Below the pieces are notes generated by a model. That model saw only the letters and a list, made by a program, of their open reading frames with translations. It was not told the origin of the DNA and did not search any database. This document shows positions 34,170-43,389 of a stretch of DNA of 64,000 nt, piece after piece. The position numbers and the translations under genes are program-made. Within the stretch, counting starts at the first letter, position 1, and each line of letters opens with the position of its first letter. Origin of the DNA: Cohnella kolymensis (GTDB lineage: Bacteria > Bacillota > Bacilli > Paenibacillales > Paenibacillaceae); contig NZ_JXAL01000017.1 of the NCBI RefSeq assembly GCF_000829465.1, positions 36,130 through 100,129 of the forward strand, read 5' to 3'.

Positions 34170-35891
34170 TTAGGTCGCGTTTATATATTTGCCGAACCAC
34201 CACAATGCTGCGGTTAACACAAGTGAGCCCGCCGTCAGGATAGAATCGCGTAATCGCCATTGCAGACTCTCTGCATGAATCGGAGCTGCCCGCATTCCCA
34301 CTCCGCGGCTCTCCAAGGCGACGACAACCTCATCCCCCAGCCGGAATAACGAGAGCAGGAAAGGCAGCGACACATCGCGAAGCCTACGGGCAGACGCAGC
34401 GGGAGTTCGGGACACCTGCTTGCCGCGTGCCAGAAAGATACGAGAAAAACGTTCCCATTCCCTAAGCAGTACAGGAACAAAGCGGATCATCAATGTGACG
34501 GTGAGTACAAGCTTCTGCGCAAATGCCGGCATCCTGCCTTTGAATGATAGAAGCTGTACCAGCGATCTCCGTAAAGAAAGAGGAGTCATTGCAATCGCCA
34601 TTGCTATGCCGAGCAGCAGCACAAGCATCGTACGGCTAAAGGAGAATAGAGTCCCCAAGAACGATTCCATATTAAAATAACCGCTGCCCCCGCCCCGCCC
34701 AATTGCCAGAAACCCCGAAACCATCATTGCAAAAATAACATAGCTTTGTATCATTCCCCGCCAACGATGCAGTGAAATTCGACCCGTAACAAGCAACGAA
34801 ACGGTTACCACAGATCCGGCAGCGATGCCGATCCACGTTGTCTGGGCGAACATGCCGGCCGACAACAGCATATAGGCGAGCCATATCGCACGAGGGTCGA
34901 ATCGGCGTACAAGCGAAGAACCTTCCTTCTCCGTCACATGTTTGCGCGCCGCACCGCCAATGACCTCTAGCTGTCTCGTTTCTCTGCCTACAGGCGCTGC
35001 AGCACCCCTGTTTGCAGCAATGGCTTGAGCGGCTTCCGCCGGCTTCCAGAGCTGCGTCGCTGCAACGCCGTTCCGATACAACGCGTGAGCGATCCGAAGC
35101 CACTCCGGAACTTGCATGCCCGTCTCTTCCAGCCATTCCGGATGTGCGAGCAGCTGCTCGCTGCTGCACAGCCTAAGACTGCCGTCCGGATGAAGCAGCA
35201 TGACCTGATCCGAGAGCGGCAGCGCCCAGTCGGAGTCATGGGATACCAGCAAAATACCGGTATTCTCTGATTTTAGCTTCGTGAGATGCTGTGCCACACG
35301 ATCATGCCCGGTGCCGTCCAGCCCTGCAGTCGGTTCATCGAGGAGCACCCAAGCGGCCGGAGCTGCGAAAAGAGCAGCAAGTGCAGCCCGCCTGCGCTCC
35401 CCGCCGCTCATCAGATAAGGATCGCGTTTCAGCCAAGCGTCATCCCATCCTACAGAGGATAGCGCTGTGTTTTTGTACTGCTGTGTGACCGCAGCGGGAA
35501 GATGAAAGGGTCTCAATGAGTAATCCAGCTCGTCAGCGACGCTTCGCGAGAATAATCCCTCTTCGGGCGACTGGCAAGCGTAGCTGTAACTGCGCATCGC
35601 CATTGCGCTTAATTTAGGCTTGCCGACTCTCCTCTCTACCCATAGAGGTTCATTGCCATAAGTAATCTTCAGCTTTTCGGGCGGCCGTAAGCCGGCCAGC
35701 TTTTCCAGCAGCGTCGTTTTCCCTGCACCGTTCGCTCCCATGAGAAGAGTGACGGTACCGGGCCGCAGCCTTAAACCGGACGAGCGGCGGCTCTCTTTGC
35801 CTTCTTCACCGCGATACCAGACGATACCGTCCACACAAAGCTCTGCGCCGAAAGGTTCAGGTGTATCGCGCTGTGCTATCCGCTCCTGCAA
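34170..35891 (-). CDS. ECF transporter ATPase fused to EcfT membrane component
   Basis: 573 residues with two functional parts. Residues about 1-240: ABC ATPase with GANGAGKTT, LMSGGERRR and WVLLDEPTAGLD. Residues about 330-573: EcfT-type membrane protein with several helices (AIWLAYMLLSAGMFA, VVTVSLLVTG, YVIFAMMVSGFLAI, TMLVLLLGIAMAI) and the coupling region SLFRLGDEVVVALESRGVGM, which contains the A-R-G type EcfT motif. EcfA and EcfT are normally separate genes. Its 5' end overlaps the second ATPase gene by 35 bp; bioY diverges across a BirA operator, so a dedicated biotin transporter is likely. Confidence 0.85.
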   Translation of the reverse strand: MQERIAQRDTPEPFGAELCVDGIVWYRGEEGKESRRSSGLRLRPGTVTLLMGANGAGKTTLLEKLAGLRPPEKLKITYGNEPLWVERRVGKPKLSAMAMRSYSYACQSPEEGLFSRSVADELDYSLRPFHLPAAVTQQYKNTALSSVGWDDAWLKRDPYLMSGGERRRAALAALFAAPAAWVLLDEPTAGLDGTGHDRVAQHLTKLKSENTGILLVSHDSDWALPLSDQVMLLHPDGSLRLCSSEQLLAHPEWLEETGMQVPEWLRIAHALYRNGVAATQLWKPAEAAQAIAANRGAAAPVGRETRQLEVIGGAARKHVTEKEGSSLVRRFDPRAIWLAYMLLSAGMFAQTTWIGIAAGSVVTVSLLVTGRISLHRWRGMIQSYVIFAMMVSGFLAIGRGGGSGYFNMESFLGTLFSFSRTMLVLLLGIAMAIAMTPLSLRRSLVQLLSFKGRMPAFAQKLVLTVTLMIRFVPVLLREWERFSRIFLARGKQVSRTPAASARRLRDVSLPFLLSLFRLGDEVVVALESRGVGMRAAPIHAESLQWRLRDSILTAGSLVLTAALWWFGKYINAT

Positions 35892-36720
35892 AATGACCCA
35901 TCACCTTTCGCCATTCTTCAGCCGTAACCGGCAGAGGATCCTGCAGCTGGTTCAACTGCCTTAATTGCATCGCTAAAGTCGCCAAGTATGGTACACGCAG
36001 ACCGGAGCTTTGACAGAGTGAATCGTGACCTGTTTCTCCATAAAGAAATTTGCGGACATTCCCGTCGAAAATAATCCGGCCGCCCGCCAACGCGGCGACA
36101 CGGAAATCCGGCTTAAGCTCATCCAGCCGCTGTGTCACCCAAACAACAGCAGAACCTGACCTATGTATGTGCTCAGCTGTTTCCAGCACTATTTTTCTAT
36201 TCGCGTCATCCAGCATAGAAGTGACCTCGTCAAAAACGATGAGAGGAGTCCGGGACGCTGCCGAAGCGGCAATGGCCGCAAGCTGAAGCTGCCCTCCCGA
36301 AAGCTTTTCCCAAGGCAAATCCGCGAGCTCCGTCAGCCCGGTCATTTCAAGAGCCTCAGCCGTTCGAGCCTTAACCGAGCCGGGTGCGAGTTCCCGCCAT
36401 TCCAGGGCAAACCGGACTTCTTCCCGCGGCGACTCCCCGAACAACTGTGCTTTAGGCTGCTGCAATACGATTGGAGAAGCACTCTCGCCCGCAAAGCCGC
36501 GGTTGACGGTGCCCATCAAATTTTCCTCATATAGACCGGCCAGCAGACGAGCCATTGTCGTCTTGCCGCTGCCGTTCACTCCCACCAAGTAAAGCCATTC
36601 TCCGGGAGCTATAGTCAAATTTACATTGTGCAGCCGATCGTCCTTTTCCCCAAATTCATTGGTGCCGGCAACAGAAACTCCTGATAACACCATTTGCTCA
36701 TCTACCGCATTGCCGGACAT
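35857..36720 (-). CDS. ECF transporter ATPase subunit (EcfA)
   Basis: 287-residue ATPase: GVNGSGKTTMARLLAGLYEE, Q-loop VLQQPKAQLFGESPREEVRFAL, LSGGQLQLAAIA, LIVFDEVTSMLD and switch-region WVTQRLDEL. The Q-helix (PKAQLFGESPREEVRF) is typical of energy-coupling-factor ATPases. The switch residue position is Gln rather than His (VTQR), a change seen in one of the two ATPases of some ECF pairs. ATG with AGAGGGA. It forms the heterodimer with the fused ATPase encoded downstream. Confidence 0.87.
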   Translation of the reverse strand: MSGNAVDEQMVLSGVSVAGTNEFGEKDDRLHNVNLTIAPGEWLYLVGVNGSGKTTMARLLAGLYEENLMGTVNRGFAGESASPIVLQQPKAQLFGESPREEVRFALEWRELAPGSVKARTAEALEMTGLTELADLPWEKLSGGQLQLAAIAASAASRTPLIVFDEVTSMLDDANRKIVLETAEHIHRSGSAVVWVTQRLDELKPDFRVAALAGGRIIFDGNVRKFLYGETGHDSLCQSSGLRVPYLATLAMQLRQLNQLQDPLPVTAEEWRKVMGHFAGADSTARYT

Positions 36721-36765
36721 AAAAAATCCCTCTTCTCAACCGGGCGTTCCCATGCTACAATCTCA

Positions 36766-36800
36766 ATTGTTAACCAGCTCTCATAATTTAGGTTAACATT
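36766..36800. promoter_or_regulatory. BirA operator between ecf genes and bioY
   Basis: ATTGTTAACC, 15-bp spacer, GGTTAACATT: the two-half-site palindrome recognised by the biotin repressor BirA in Bacillota (consensus TTGTTAAC ... GTTAACAA). It lies between the divergent ecfA and bioY genes and would repress both when biotin is sufficient. Confidence 0.85.
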
Positions 36801-36817
36801 TAGGAGGAACTTTGACA

Positions 36818-37441
36818 ATGTCCGTACCCACATCTGCAGCACCCGCAAGCTCAAGAGTACATACGAACAAATGGCTTCGCGGAATCGTATTCACCGCTTT
36901 ATTCGCAGCTCTTTTTATTGCCGCAAGCTTCATCAAAATTCCGCTGCCTTTCAGCCCGGTTCCCATCACCTTGCAATCGTTTGCCGTCATGATTGCCGGA
37001 GGACTGTTAGGTGCAGTCTATGGATTCTGGAGCATCTTTATTGTCATCATTCTCACCGCTTGCGGCTTTCAGCTTATGAACGGCCCAGGCGGGTTTGCCC
37101 AAATCCTTGGGCCTACGGGCGGATTCATCTGGATGTTTCCTTTTGCCGCCTTGCTGATCGGCTGGTTCTCGGATAAGCTTTTTTCCGGGAAAAAGAAACT
37201 GACAATAGCGCAGACCGTGTGGTTGTTGCTCGCTGTCTACGCCTTCGGATCATTGCTGCTATATGTGACTGGAGTTCCTTGGCTGGCCCATTACTCACCT
37301 AAGTATGATCTACACGGCGCCTACATGGCCGGTATGTACCCGTTCTTTATTGGTGATGCGATTAAAGCGGCGGCTGCCGCTTTGGTAATTAAAGCACTTC
37401 GCCCCACTCTGCCGTCGATTAGACCAATAAAGAACAAGTAA
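36818..37441 (+). CDS. bioY: Biotin transporter BioY (ECF S component)
   Basis: 207-residue integral membrane biotin-binding subunit with about six helices. Characteristic BioY motif: IKIPLPFSPVPITLQSFAVM, then GGLLGAVYGFWSIFIVIILTACG and GPTGGFIWMFPFAALLIGW (biotin pocket), and GMYPFFIGDAIKAAAAAL at the end. The ATG at 36818 has TAGGAGG 10 bases upstream. The BirA operator directly upstream supports biotin as ligand, and the divergent ATPase and ATPase-EcfT genes supply the energising module. Confidence 0.93.
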   Translation: MSVPTSAAPASSRVHTNKWLRGIVFTALFAALFIAASFIKIPLPFSPVPITLQSFAVMIAGGLLGAVYGFWSIFIVIILTACGFQLMNGPGGFAQILGPTGGFIWMFPFAALLIGWFSDKLFSGKKKLTIAQTVWLLLAVYAFGSLLLYVTGVPWLAHYSPKYDLHGAYMAGMYPFFIGDAIKAAAAALVIKALRPTLPSIRPIKNK

Positions 37442-37449
37442 CCTCTATG

Positions 37450-37479
37450 AAGTCTCTCTGCAAAGGGAGACTTTTTTAT
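37450..37479 (+). terminator. Terminator of bioY
   Basis: AAGTCTC / GAGACTT stem followed by six T. Confidence 0.8.
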
Positions 37480-37510
37480 TTATATCGTTAATTATTAATG
37501 CTATGCAAGA

Positions 37511-37548
37511 AAAAAGAGAAAGGGCCGCGCATGCAGCGCGACCCCTTG
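37511..37548 (-). terminator. Terminator of the miaB-ricA operon
   Basis: GC-rich stem (CCGCGC / GCGCG with flanking AAGGG / CCCTT) and CTCTTTTTT on the minus strand. Confidence 0.65.
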
Positions 37549-37569
37549 CTTTTTAAATATAACTATCTA

Positions 37570-38040
37570 TTAATCGCATTGTTCAGGCGGTTCCGGAGGG
37601 GCGGCGGCTTCAACATCCAGCTTCTCGGCAACCGAATCCCGGATGACCGAGACAACGGACTGCAGCAGGTAATTCACATCTACTTGGCTTTGCTGGAACT
37701 GTTGAACGATCGGCATTCCATCCAGCTCATCCTGGATGGAATCGATCTCTGCTTCGATTTTTTCTACCATCTTCGGATTATTGAAAGTGCTCTGGAATGC
37801 GACAAGCTCTTTCTGTTTTTTCTTTATGGTCGTTATAAGGCTTTGCACCCGGTCGTGCTTCTGGATGACTTTCTCCGCCTTCTGGTAAATCTCGACTTCT
37901 TCCGTCGTTGTAATGAGCTGAGCCAGCTCTTTAGCCCTTGCTAGAATATCTTCACGAACGATCAATGTGCGATTATCGAAGCTCGGTATGGAGCAGTCCT
38001 CTCCATGCTCGTGGTCATGGTCGTGTGCGTGTGCCGACAT
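37570..38040 (-). CDS. ricA: RicA (YmcA), RNase Y-associated regulator
   Basis: 156-residue YlbF/YmcA-family protein. With RicF and RicT it forms the complex that directs RNase Y maturation of operon mRNAs and affects sporulation and biofilm. The conserved helical core is DILARAKELAQLITTTEEVEIYQKAEK and QELVAFQSTFNNPKMVEKIEAEIDSIQDELD-like segments. Odd: a His/Asp-rich N-terminus (HAHDHDHEHGEDC) precedes the core, suggesting metal binding; Cys residues near both ends (residues 16 and 155) may belong to the Fe-S ligands known for the complex. Directly follows miaB, as in Bacillus. RNase Y is encoded 8 kb away. Confidence 0.88.
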   Translation of the reverse strand: MSAHAHDHDHEHGEDCSIPSFDNRTLIVREDILARAKELAQLITTTEEVEIYQKAEKVIQKHDRVQSLITTIKKKQKELVAFQSTFNNPKMVEKIEAEIDSIQDELDGMPIVQQFQQSQVDVNYLLQSVVSVIRDSVAEKLDVEAAAPPEPPEQCD

Positions 38041-38078
38041 CTTGTTCTCCTCCGTTCGACTTTTAAGCCGAGTGTTAT

Positions 38079-39641
38079 TTAGACTGCGTTGCTGGCCGGC
38101 ACTTGTGCGCCGACGACTTCCGCTTTAATGTACCAGGTTTTGGCTTCCATCACCCGAACGTTGACAAGCTGCCCGATCCATTCCTTGTTTCCTTCAAAAT
38201 GAATGAGCTTATTCGAGCGGGTCCGGCCGGATAGAACATTCGCATTATTTTTACTTTCGCCCTCCACCAATACTTCGACGACCTGTCCTATGAGCTCTTG
38301 ATGGTGCGCCAGAGAAAGCTCCGCGATCAGTTCATTCAGGCGGTGAAGCCGCTTTTGTTTCACTTCGTAAGGCACGTTGTCTTCCATCACCGCAGCCGGT
38401 GTACCCTCACGAGGGGAGTAAATGAACGTAAAAGCCATCGTAAAGTTGGCCTCTCGAACCAGCGAAAGAGTTTCTTCGAATTGCTCATCCGTCTCGCCCG
38501 GAAAACCGACGATAATATCGGTGGAGAGTACCGCATTCGGTATAGCGATACGAATACGCCGTACGAGATCGAGGAATAGCTCCCGCGAATATTTGCGGCT
38601 CATACGCTTCAAAATCTCGGTGCTCCCGGATTGAACCGGCAAATGGATATGCTCCACCAGGTTGCCGCCCTTGGCTAACACTTCGATGAGGTGATCGTCA
38701 AAATCACGCGGATGCGAAGTGGTGAAGCGAACACGCGGAATATCGATTTTGCGGATATCATCCATCAAATCGCCAAAGCGATAGTTTCGGTCTGCGAAAT
38801 CTTTGCCGTAAGCATTTACGTTCTGCCCGAGCAGAGTTATTTCCTTAAAGCCTTGCCGCGCGAGATCGCGAACCTCCGCGATGACATCCTCAGGCAGGCG
38901 GCTGCGCTCTTTGCCTCGGGTATAAGGCACGATACAGTATGTGCAGAATTTATCACAGCCGTACATAATATTCACCCAAGCCCGCAGGCCTTCGGTGCGT
39001 TTCTTAGGCAGGTTCTCGATGATATCGCCTTCTTTGGACCAGACCTCGACGACCATCTCTTTGCCGAAATGCGCATCCTGCAGTAAGTGGGGCAAACGAT
39101 GAATATTATGCGTTCCGAAAATCATATCGACATGCGCATGCTTCTGCATAATACGATTCACGACTGACGCTTCCTGTGACATGCAGCCGCAGACGCCAAG
39201 TATCAGATCCGGGCGCTGCTGCTTCAATACCTTCATATGTCCGAGCTCGCCGAACACCTTGTCCTCCGCATTTTCACGTACTGCGCAAGTATTGAAAAGG
39301 ATCACATCGGCATCCTGGCGATCTACCGCAGCGATGTACCCCATCGCTTCGAACAGACCGCGCATCACTTCCGTATCGTGCTCATTCATTTGACAGCCAT
39401 AAGTGTATATCAAATATTTTTTGCCTAGTCCGAGGTTCCGGAGCTTGTCCGGCACGGCATTCTCGTAATGAACTTGAATCGACTCTTTGCCACGCTGCTT
39501 CTCCTGCCGGTAGTCCGGCTCGGAAAGTATATGGATATCCCGTCCGTTCAGACGAATCGTTTTGCCGTTTTGATCCTCGGAAATGAGCTTGGCGCCGGAG
39601 AAATCGAAGTATTTGCTGTAATCCTTGCTCTCTTTGGCCAC
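38079..39641 (-). CDS. miaB: tRNA-2-methylthio-N6-dimethylallyladenosine synthase MiaB
   Basis: 520-residue radical-SAM methylthiotransferase that adds the methylthio group to i6A37 of tRNAs. N-terminal cluster cysteines: Cys83 (YTYGCQMNE), Cys119 ([11 protein letters not shown]), Cys153 (GVCGCM). Radical SAM cluster CDKFCTYC at Cys229/233/236. C-terminal TRAM domain about 450-515. An 80-residue N-terminal extension before the first Cys is usual in Bacillus relatives. GTG start with GGGAGGGAA upstream. Upstream gene of ricA. Confidence 0.93.
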   Translation of the reverse strand: MAKESKDYSKYFDFSGAKLISEDQNGKTIRLNGRDIHILSEPDYRQEKQRGKESIQVHYENAVPDKLRNLGLGKKYLIYTYGCQMNEHDTEVMRGLFEAMGYIAAVDRQDADVILFNTCAVRENAEDKVFGELGHMKVLKQQRPDLILGVCGCMSQEASVVNRIMQKHAHVDMIFGTHNIHRLPHLLQDAHFGKEMVVEVWSKEGDIIENLPKKRTEGLRAWVNIMYGCDKFCTYCIVPYTRGKERSRLPEDVIAEVRDLARQGFKEITLLGQNVNAYGKDFADRNYRFGDLMDDIRKIDIPRVRFTTSHPRDFDDHLIEVLAKGGNLVEHIHLPVQSGSTEILKRMSRKYSRELFLDLVRRIRIAIPNAVLSTDIIVGFPGETDEQFEETLSLVREANFTMAFTFIYSPREGTPAAVMEDNVPYEVKQKRLHRLNELIAELSLAHHQELIGQVVEVLVEGESKNNANVLSGRTRSNKLIHFEGNKEWIGQLVNVRVMEAKTWYIKAEVVGAQVPASNAV

Positions 39642-39786
39642 TTACATTTCCCTCCCAAAACCGGGGAAGCTCTGCCGAGTCTCCCGCAAGTGTCAATCCT
39701 TCGTATTATAGCATGAACTTGCGAGAGGATGCGACATTGGATTCACACGAAAAGTACTGCGAAAAAGGGATGGCACTCCACCGCTG

Positions 39787-39836
39787 TTAAAATCAAGTTG
39801 TCTGAATGATAGATCATGGTAACAACTAGATTTTAA
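39787..39836. repeat. Long inverted repeat upstream of miaB
   Basis: TTAAAATCAAGTTGT (39787-39801) and ACAACTAGATTTTAA (39822-39836) are complementary at 14 of 15 positions around a 20-base loop; flanking CCGC/GGCGG extends the pairing. No T-tract on either strand, so it is not a normal terminator. Confidence 0.6.
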
Positions 39837-39928
39837 AGGCGGCCGTTCCACTTTCCGTACCACCCCTTTTCCTCCGTACCCGTATGAATCCTCGCCGCAT
39901 TCTTATCTGCTTCATCTTGCTATTTTAC

Positions 39929-40507
39929 TCAGTCAATAATTTCACCGAAGGTGCCGGGGGTGACGCCTGCGGCGTTGCCTTCGTCTGTGTCGATATGCAT
40001 GTCCAGTGCATATTGATCCGACACGCGCGCGAGCACCTGTTCAAATACCACGCCGCGTTCACCGCCTACACGCACCTTCAACATTTGTTGATCCTGAATC
40101 CCCCACCGCTCAGCATCGGCAGTATGAAAATGAATATGGCGGGCGGCCACGATCACGCCTTGCTCAATGGTGACCTCACCGGCGGGGCCGACGATACGGA
40201 TTCCGGGCGTGCCTTCGATGCTGCCGGATTGGCGAACGGGAGGATTGATACCGAGCGTGAAGGCATCCGTCCTTGAGATTTCCAATTGCGTCAGTTGTCG
40301 TGCCGGGCCCAAGATGCGCACTTTAGCAAAAGACCCTTTCGGTCCATGGACCGAAACCATCTCGTGCGCCGCATATTGCTTAGGCTGGGACAACGGTTTC
40401 AACTCCGTTAGCGTCGCTCCTTTACCGAACAAAGCATCCACATGCTCCAATGACAAATGTATATGCCGTGCGGATACGCCGACCGGTACTTTCTTGGTAT
40501 CGGACAT
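39929..40507 (-). CDS. pduL: Phosphate propanoyltransferase PduL
   Basis: 192-residue PduL-type phosphotransacylase, a Zn enzyme exchanging CoA and phosphate on propionyl- or acetyl-CoA, unrelated to Pta. Zn-binding pattern VGVSARHIHLSLEHVD and VAARHIHFHTADAERWG (two His-rich loops), plus GPARQLTQLEISRTDAFTLG. No microcompartment genes are near and no encapsulation peptide is evident, so it is likely cytosolic. ATG at 40507 with AAGGAGG. It lies downstream of korAB, an acyl-CoA-forming enzyme, which hints at acyl-phosphate and ATP production. Confidence 0.9.
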   Translation of the reverse strand: MSDTKKVPVGVSARHIHLSLEHVDALFGKGATLTELKPLSQPKQYAAHEMVSVHGPKGSFAKVRILGPARQLTQLEISRTDAFTLGINPPVRQSGSIEGTPGIRIVGPAGEVTIEQGVIVAARHIHFHTADAERWGIQDQQMLKVRVGGERGVVFEQVLARVSDQYALDMHIDTDEGNAAGVTPGTFGEIID

Positions 40508-40555
40508 CGTTGACGACCTCCTTGTCAGTATGTTTCGACACCCTAAGTATAACGC

Positions 40556-40588
40556 AAGAGGCGCACGGGACAAACCCGTGCGCCTCTT
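40556..40588. terminator. Terminator after korB
   Basis: Perfect 14-bp stem AAGAGGCGCACGGG / CCCGTGCGCCTCTT with a 5-base loop. Confidence 0.85.
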
Positions 40589-40601
40589 ATAAAGTTGTAT
40601 A

Positions 40602-41467
40602 TTATTTGAATTCAGTGAGCAGTTTGTCAAAATCAGCGCGGGAGAGCTGCAAATCTTGTTTGGCGAGCCCTTCCGGTTTGAACCCTGTAATCAAATTCTC
40701 GTAGGATTTGCGCTCTTTGTTCTGATAGATCAGACCGGTAAGCATACCGTTCGTCTCCATGATCTTGTTCATAGCAACGACACGGTTGGAAGGATCGTAA
40801 TCCGGGTATTGCTCCAGGTTAACGATGTTCTCCTTGAACCAGTCGTATGTGTTCACTTTGTTGAATGTCACACAAGGGCTGAATACGTTGATGAGAGAGA
40901 AGCCTTTGTGCTGCAAACCTTGCTCGATCAGTGAAGTGAGCTGCTTGAGATCGCTGGAGAAAGATTGAGCAACGAAAGTAGCGCCGGCGGACAGCGCAAT
41001 TTCAAGCGGCGACAGCGTGGACTCGATGGAGCTTCCGGTGTCGATTTCGTTTTGAAGCCTTCCGCACTGCGCGGCGAGGTTTGGCCTTTGGTCAGACCGT
41101 AAATCTGGTTATCCATTACGATGTACGTAACATCAAGGTTACGACGGATCGCATGAACCGTATGGCCCATACCGATGGCGAATCCATCTCCGTCACCGCC
41201 GGAAGCGACTACCGTCAGCTCGCGGTTTGCAAGCTTGACGCCTTGCGCGATCGGAAGCGCACGTCCGTGAATACCATGCAGGCCATAAGCGTTGATGTAA
41301 CCGGAAATCCGGCCCGAACAGCCGATCCCCGAAATAACCGCCAGTTGTTCCGGCTCCAGTCCTCTGTTAGCCGCCGCGCGCTGAATCGCCGCCTGTACGG
41401 AAAAGTCGCCGCAGCCCGGGCACCAGTTCGGCTTGATATTGTTACGAAACTCTTTAAATGTGGCCAT
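40602..41467 (-). pseudogene. korB: 2-oxoacid:ferredoxin oxidoreductase beta subunit KorB, one frameshift
   Basis: TPP-binding subunit of 2-oxoglutarate/pyruvate:ferredoxin oxidoreductase. First frame (from 41467): KPNWCPGCGDFSVQAAI (cluster Cys), GIGCSGRISGYINAYGLHGIHGR, GGDGDGFAIGMGH (TPP-binding GDG) and DNQIYGLTKGQTSP. The frame is lost at about 41032; the other carries the C-terminal half from the alternative frame, ending LSRADFDKLLTEFK at 40602. One missing G (GAA GGC TCC) accounts for it. Restored length about 288 residues, typical. Starts 1 bp after korA. A read error is likely because korA is intact. Confidence 0.87.
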
Positions 41468-41468
41468 C

Positions 41469-43205
41469 TTAGTTCAGCTCCTTACAGGCTTTGTGAATTT
41501 CCGAAGGCAGGAACGGCGTTCCATCGTACTTCAGCATGTTACGGATTTTGTCGTGTGAGCCGTTGTTTTGCTTAATCAGGTTAGCTAATTGACCGGTTGC
41601 GTTATTTTCCAGAACAACAATCTTCTTGGCAGCATCCAGATGAGGCTGCAGCAGGTCGGTCGGGAAAGGATGCATTTGGCGCACCATGATCCGGTTGGTA
41701 GTGATGCCCTCTTGCGTCAGTCGATCGCGGGCTTCTTCAATCGTTCCGCCGGTGGAGCCCATAGCAATGATCAATAAGTCCGGATTCGCATTCGGAGCAT
41801 CTGCTTTAATCGCGTTCGTGATGCGCAAGGACTTGATTTTATTTAAACGTTTGTCCATCATTTTCTCGCGATTCAGCGCATTCTCGGAAGGTCTTCCTTC
41901 CTGATCGTGCTCTACGCCGGTTACGTGATGGATGCCGTTTTTCATGCCCGGCAGCACACGAGGCGAAATGCCGTCTTCCGTCCACTCGTAACGTTTGAAC
42001 ATATGGTTGTCTTCCAGTGCCGGCAGTTCTCCTTGTGCCAGCTTGCCGCGGTTGATTTCGATTTTCTCGAAGTCCAGCGCTTCACAAGACTGTTTACCTA
42101 GGGACAACTGCAAGTCGGTAGCGATAATAACCGGTACTTGGTACTTTTCAGCGATGTTGAAAGCTTCGACCATATCGTAGAAGCATTCTTCAATCGTGCT
42201 TGGCGAGATGACGACTTTCGGAATTTCGCCGTGCGTACCGTAGATCAGTGCGTTAATATCGGATTGCTCTTGCTTCGTCGGCAAGCCCGTTGAAGGACCG
42301 CCGCGCTGGGTATCTACGATAACAAGCGGTGTTTCCGTCATGCCGGAGAGGCCGATTGCTTCCATCATGAGCGAAAGACCGGGACCGGCAGAAGCTGTCA
42401 TCGTGCGCACACCGCCGTAGTTCGCGCCGATTGCCATCGTTACGGCAGCAATTTCGTCCTCGGTTTGAACAACTGTACCGCCGAACTTAGGAAGCTTCTT
42501 GATCAAATATTCCATAATTTCCGAAGCCGGAGTAATCGGATAAGCCGACATCAATCGGCAGCCTGCAGCGATCGAACCAAGCGCCATCGCTTCATTGCCG
42601 ATCATGAACAGCTTCTGCTTCCCGTCCGCTTCTTCCAGCCTGAATTCGTCGAGCGGACCGCCTGCCTGTTCCAGAACGAACTCTGCGCCGCGGCGGACCG
42701 CTTCGATGTTCTTCTCTACGATTGCAGGACCCTTACGACCGAACTCTTCTTCTACAGCTGTGTTGAATACTTCCATCGGCAAGCCGAGCAGCGCCCATGA
42801 AGCGCCGGAAGCGACCATATTTTTCATGAGGGAAGTGCCGAGCTCTTCCGCAATCGCCGTAATCGGTACCGCGAACAGACGAGCTTGAATGCCGTCCGGA
42901 ATCGTTGGCGAGAACTTCGCGTCGGCAACAACGACACCGCCTGGGCGCAATTCGCCCGCATTCAAATCAATGCTCTCCTGGTCAAACGCCACGAGAATGT
43001 CCAAATCGTCTGAAATCGCGCGAATCGGCTTTGTACTGATGCGGATTTTGTTATTCGTGTGTCCGCCTTTAATCCGCGAGGAAAAGTGACGGTACCCGTA
43101 AAGGTAATAGCCCAGCCGGTTCAGCGCCGTGGAGAAAATACGGTCCGTACTTTCCACGCCTTCCCCTTGCTGGCCGCCAATTTTCCATGACAGTTGACTG
43201 ATCAC
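41469..43205 (-). CDS. korA: 2-oxoacid:ferredoxin oxidoreductase alpha subunit KorA
   Basis: 578-residue alpha subunit of the oxoacid:ferredoxin oxidoreductase that makes acyl-CoA and reduced ferredoxin. N-terminal gamma-like domain (LSWKIGGQQGEGVESTDRIF, RIKGGHTNNKIRIS) fused to the pyrimidine-binding domain (NEAMALGSIAAGCRLMSAYPITPASEIMEYL, TASAGPGLSLMMEAIGLSGM). The GTG at 43205 is preferred because GAGGAG lies 9 bases upstream; the upstream ATG is inside that region. korB follows with a 1-bp gap. The same pair lies near miaB in Bacillus. Confidence 0.92.
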   Translation of the reverse strand: MISQLSWKIGGQQGEGVESTDRIFSTALNRLGYYLYGYRHFSSRIKGGHTNNKIRISTKPIRAISDDLDILVAFDQESIDLNAGELRPGGVVVADAKFSPTIPDGIQARLFAVPITAIAEELGTSLMKNMVASGASWALLGLPMEVFNTAVEEEFGRKGPAIVEKNIEAVRRGAEFVLEQAGGPLDEFRLEEADGKQKLFMIGNEAMALGSIAAGCRLMSAYPITPASEIMEYLIKKLPKFGGTVVQTEDEIAAVTMAIGANYGGVRTMTASAGPGLSLMMEAIGLSGMTETPLVIVDTQRGGPSTGLPTKQEQSDINALIYGTHGEIPKVVISPSTIEECFYDMVEAFNIAEKYQVPVIIATDLQLSLGKQSCEALDFEKIEINRGKLAQGELPALEDNHMFKRYEWTEDGISPRVLPGMKNGIHHVTGVEHDQEGRPSENALNREKMMDKRLNKIKSLRITNAIKADAPNANPDLLIIAMGSTGGTIEEARDRLTQEGITTNRIMVRQMHPFPTDLLQPHLDAAKKIVVLENNATGQLANLIKQNNGSHDKIRNMLKYDGTPFLPSEIHKACKELN

Positions 43206-43389
43206 AGTGCCCATCTCCTCTAAATGTGTGTTTCTTAATTTTTTCGACAATATTTTTAATAAAATTTATTCATTGACCATATAAATTTTATGTTTGAGCC
43301 GTCCAAATTGCAAGACAAAACGTAGGATTTACACATAGTTCTTTTCGATCGAATCATTGCCGATTCGAGATGGATGTTAGCCGAACGGT

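Noticed and set aside
36812..36817. TTG start for bioY two codons upstream
   Set aside because: Only 4 bases from the Shine-Dalgarno; the ATG at 36818 has better spacing.
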